Positions 6,107 through 7,265 of a stretch of DNA of 7,265 bases are shown here, piece by piece. The stretch's first letter is position 1. Every line of letters starts with the position of its first letter. This DNA is from Chitinophagales bacterium (GTDB lineage: Bacteria; Bacteroidota; Bacteroidia; Chitinophagales; Saprospiraceae). Both the position numbers and the translations under genes were made by a program. The stretch spans positions 1 through 7,265 of the forward strand of contig JAAFHO010000284.1 in assembly GCA_013297575.1 (NCBI GenBank), in the 5' to 3' direction. A model generated the notes under the pieces. That model was not told the origin of the DNA, did no database searches, and saw nothing but the letters and a program-made list of their open reading frames with translations.

Positions 6107-7093
6107 TTAGTCCCTCACACTGCGCAACACCACCCACTTGATGAGCATAAATGCCAACAATAATACAAAAGCGGTGCCGATTAAATATTGGAAATAATCG
6201 GAACTGCGCCGAATAGTAGTCACATCAATATTGGTTTTTTCCAAACGGTCAATCTCGTCGTATATTTCTTCTAAGTCTTCGGGAGAATAGGCACGAAAAA
6301 AACGGCCATGCGTCATATCCGCTATTTGCTGGAGCGTATCCGTTTTTATATAACTTTGGGCGTATTGATAGACAAATGTAGTATCGTCGATGCGGTTATA
6401 AGGTGTTTCTACCAAACCCTCTTTACCTATAGCAATAGTATAAACTTTGATCCCCATTTCAACGGCTATTTCAGCGGCTTCTTTAGGATCCATGCCGGCA
6501 TTGCTGTCTCCATCGGTGAGCAGTACGATAATTTTACTTTTCGCTGGACTATTCCTAATCCGACTCAAAGCCGTCACCAAGCCATCGCCAATGGCCGTTT
6601 CCCATTTCAACACACCTACTCTAATATTTTGAATAAATTCCTTGACCACTTTTTTATCTGGCGTAAGCGGACAATGCGTAAACGCTTCGCCTGCAAATAC
6701 GACCAAACCAATACGATCATTGGGGCGTTTGCTCACAAAATCAATGGCAACTGCTTTTGCTACGGCCAAACGATTGGGCATAAAATCGCGGCTGAGCATA
6801 CTGAGCGAAATATCCATCGTCAGTACAATATCGATACCGTTGGAATTAATTTTTTCTTCTGTCCACACTTTTTGAGGGCGCGCCAGGGCAACCACCATCA
6901 AACCCAATATAATGTGCAGCAACCAAGGCAATCGGCGCAATGCTTCTACCCGCCATGATGTATTACCCGCTAATGCTGATGCAGTAGGTAATACAATGGC
7001 CTTTGGCGGAGCAGTGAAACGCCGTTGGAGTGCATAGCCAATGGGCCAAACCAGTACCAATAAAAACCACCAAGGTTGGGCAAATGCAAACAT
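6107..7093 (-). CDS. batA: BatA-like von Willebrand factor A domain membrane protein
   Basis: A 328-residue inner-membrane protein of the Bacteroides aerotolerance (Bat) type. Layout: N-terminal hydrophobic segment (about 7-22, WWFLLVLVWPIGY), second membrane segment (about 55-71), a VWA domain facing the periplasm (about 87-280), and a C-terminal membrane helix (about 302-323). The metal-binding MIDAS site is complete: DISLS (D94, S96, S98), T166 and TDGD (T193, D194). The strings DRIGLVVFAGEAFTHCPLT and LLTDGDSNAG are typical of BatA, but BatB is closely related and cannot be excluded, so the symbol is provisional. Bat operons usually carry moxR, a DUF58 gene and batB; here uvrA follows directly downstream and a Dabb gene precedes by 18 nt, so this copy looks detached from its usual partners downstream. 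The ATG at 7093 gives the expected membrane segment. VWA Bat proteins are linked to envelope stress and aerotolerance, but the mechanism is unclear. Confidence 0.9.
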   Translation of the reverse strand: MFAFAQPWWFLLVLVWPIGYALQRRFTAPPKAIVLPTASALAGNTSWRVEALRRLPWLLHIILGLMVVALARPQKVWTEEKINSNGIDIVLTMDISLSMLSRDFMPNRLAVAKAVAIDFVSKRPNDRIGLVVFAGEAFTHCPLTPDKKVVKEFIQNIRVGVLKWETAIGDGLVTALSRIRNSPAKSKIIVLLTDGDSNAGMDPKEAAEIAVEMGIKVYTIAIGKEGLVETPYNRIDDTTFVYQYAQSYIKTDTLQQIADMTHGRFFRAYSPEDLEEIYDEIDRLEKTNIDVTTIRRSSDYFQYLIGTAFVLLLAFMLIKWVVLRSVRD

Positions 7094-7111
7094 ATTTTTG
7101 GGGCAACTTAT

Positions 7112-7265
7112 CTATATAGAGTCATATACCACCACTCGCTCCCACAAATGCTTGCAAGTATCTATAAATTCAAGATGCAGCGGATGCGTTTGATAGACCG
7201 CCTCGTCCTCGGCAGTGGCAAAAATCAGCAACCAAGAAACGGAATACGAACTGTCTATAACAGGC
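7112..7265 (-). CDS. Dabb (stress-responsive alpha/beta-barrel) domain protein, C-terminal end
   Basis: Entering at the right edge, one minus-strand frame is open for 50 residues and ends at the TAG at 7114-7112. It reads YSVSWLLIFATAEDEAVYQ and then THPLHLEFIDTCKHLWERVV, ending VYDSI. The beta strand, the Y-x-x-HP-x-H motif and the terminal hydrophobic strand are characteristic of the Dabb family (Pfam PF07876), small proteins of about 100 residues that form dimeric ferredoxin-like barrels. Roughly the first half lies outside the window, so start, full length and any fused domain are unknown. Members range from stress-induced proteins of unknown role to the plant cyclase olivetolic acid cyclase. 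It is 18 nt upstream of the VWA gene and on the same strand, so they are probably cotranscribed. Confidence 0.85.
   Translation of the reverse strand, partial: PVIDSSYSVSWLLIFATAEDEAVYQTHPLHLEFIDTCKHLWERVVVYDSI

Noticed and set aside
6308..6958. Plus-strand open frame of 216 codons
   Set aside because: It is antisense to the VWA gene; the translation is rich in His, Cys, Phe and Arg with no family resemblance, as expected of a shadow frame.
1..7265. Mobile element, CRISPR array, RNA gene or defence island
   Set aside because: No terminal repeats, transposase or integrase motifs, regularly spaced repeats or tRNA-like arms were seen; gene content is mostly housekeeping or envelope related.

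Overview
The window looks like ordinary chromosomal DNA from a member of the Bacteroidota. Three things point there: a UvrA and a BatA-type VWA protein of Bacteroidota character, promoter-like elements of the phylum's special form (TTTG, about 20 nt, then TAnnTTTG), and start codons without an AGGAGG Shine-Dalgarno sequence. No finer placement can be made from sequence alone. I see no tRNA, rRNA, CRISPR array, insertion sequence, integrase or other sign of a mobile element.

Layout, left to right. At 1-890 (minus) is the N-terminal 296 residues of an S8 (subtilisin-like) protease, cut by the window edge. Bases 891-1063 are an AT-rich divergent intergenic region with a candidate promoter for the protease, a weaker one for the rightward genes, and a 13-bp palindrome between them. 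At 1064-1342 (plus) is a small TIGR03643/DUF2805 protein. It overlaps by four bases (ATGA) an atypical short-chain dehydrogenase/reductase-fold protein at 1339-2037. After a 106-nt gap comes a bacterial pentameric ligand-gated ion channel-type protein at 2144-3133 (plus), with a TAnnTTTG box only 4 nt before its ATG. Sixteen bases further on, the convergent uvrA gene ends; it occupies 3150-6011 on the minus strand and has a textbook Bacteroidota promoter just upstream. At 6107-7093 (minus) is a BatA-like VWA protein. Eighteen nt upstream of it is the C-terminal end of a Dabb (stress-responsive alpha/beta-barrel) protein at 7112-7265, which runs off the window.

How the genes work together. UvrA is core nucleotide excision repair and has its own promoter. 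The VWA and Dabb genes probably share a transcript that starts outside the window. The TIGR03643 and SDR genes are almost certainly translationally coupled. No single multi-gene system links all of these. The best leads are the SDR protein, which lacks the usual catalytic Ser/Tyr and two of the three nucleotide-loop glycines; the prokaryotic ligand-gated channel with its possibly leaderless mRNA; and the structured divergent intergenic region.
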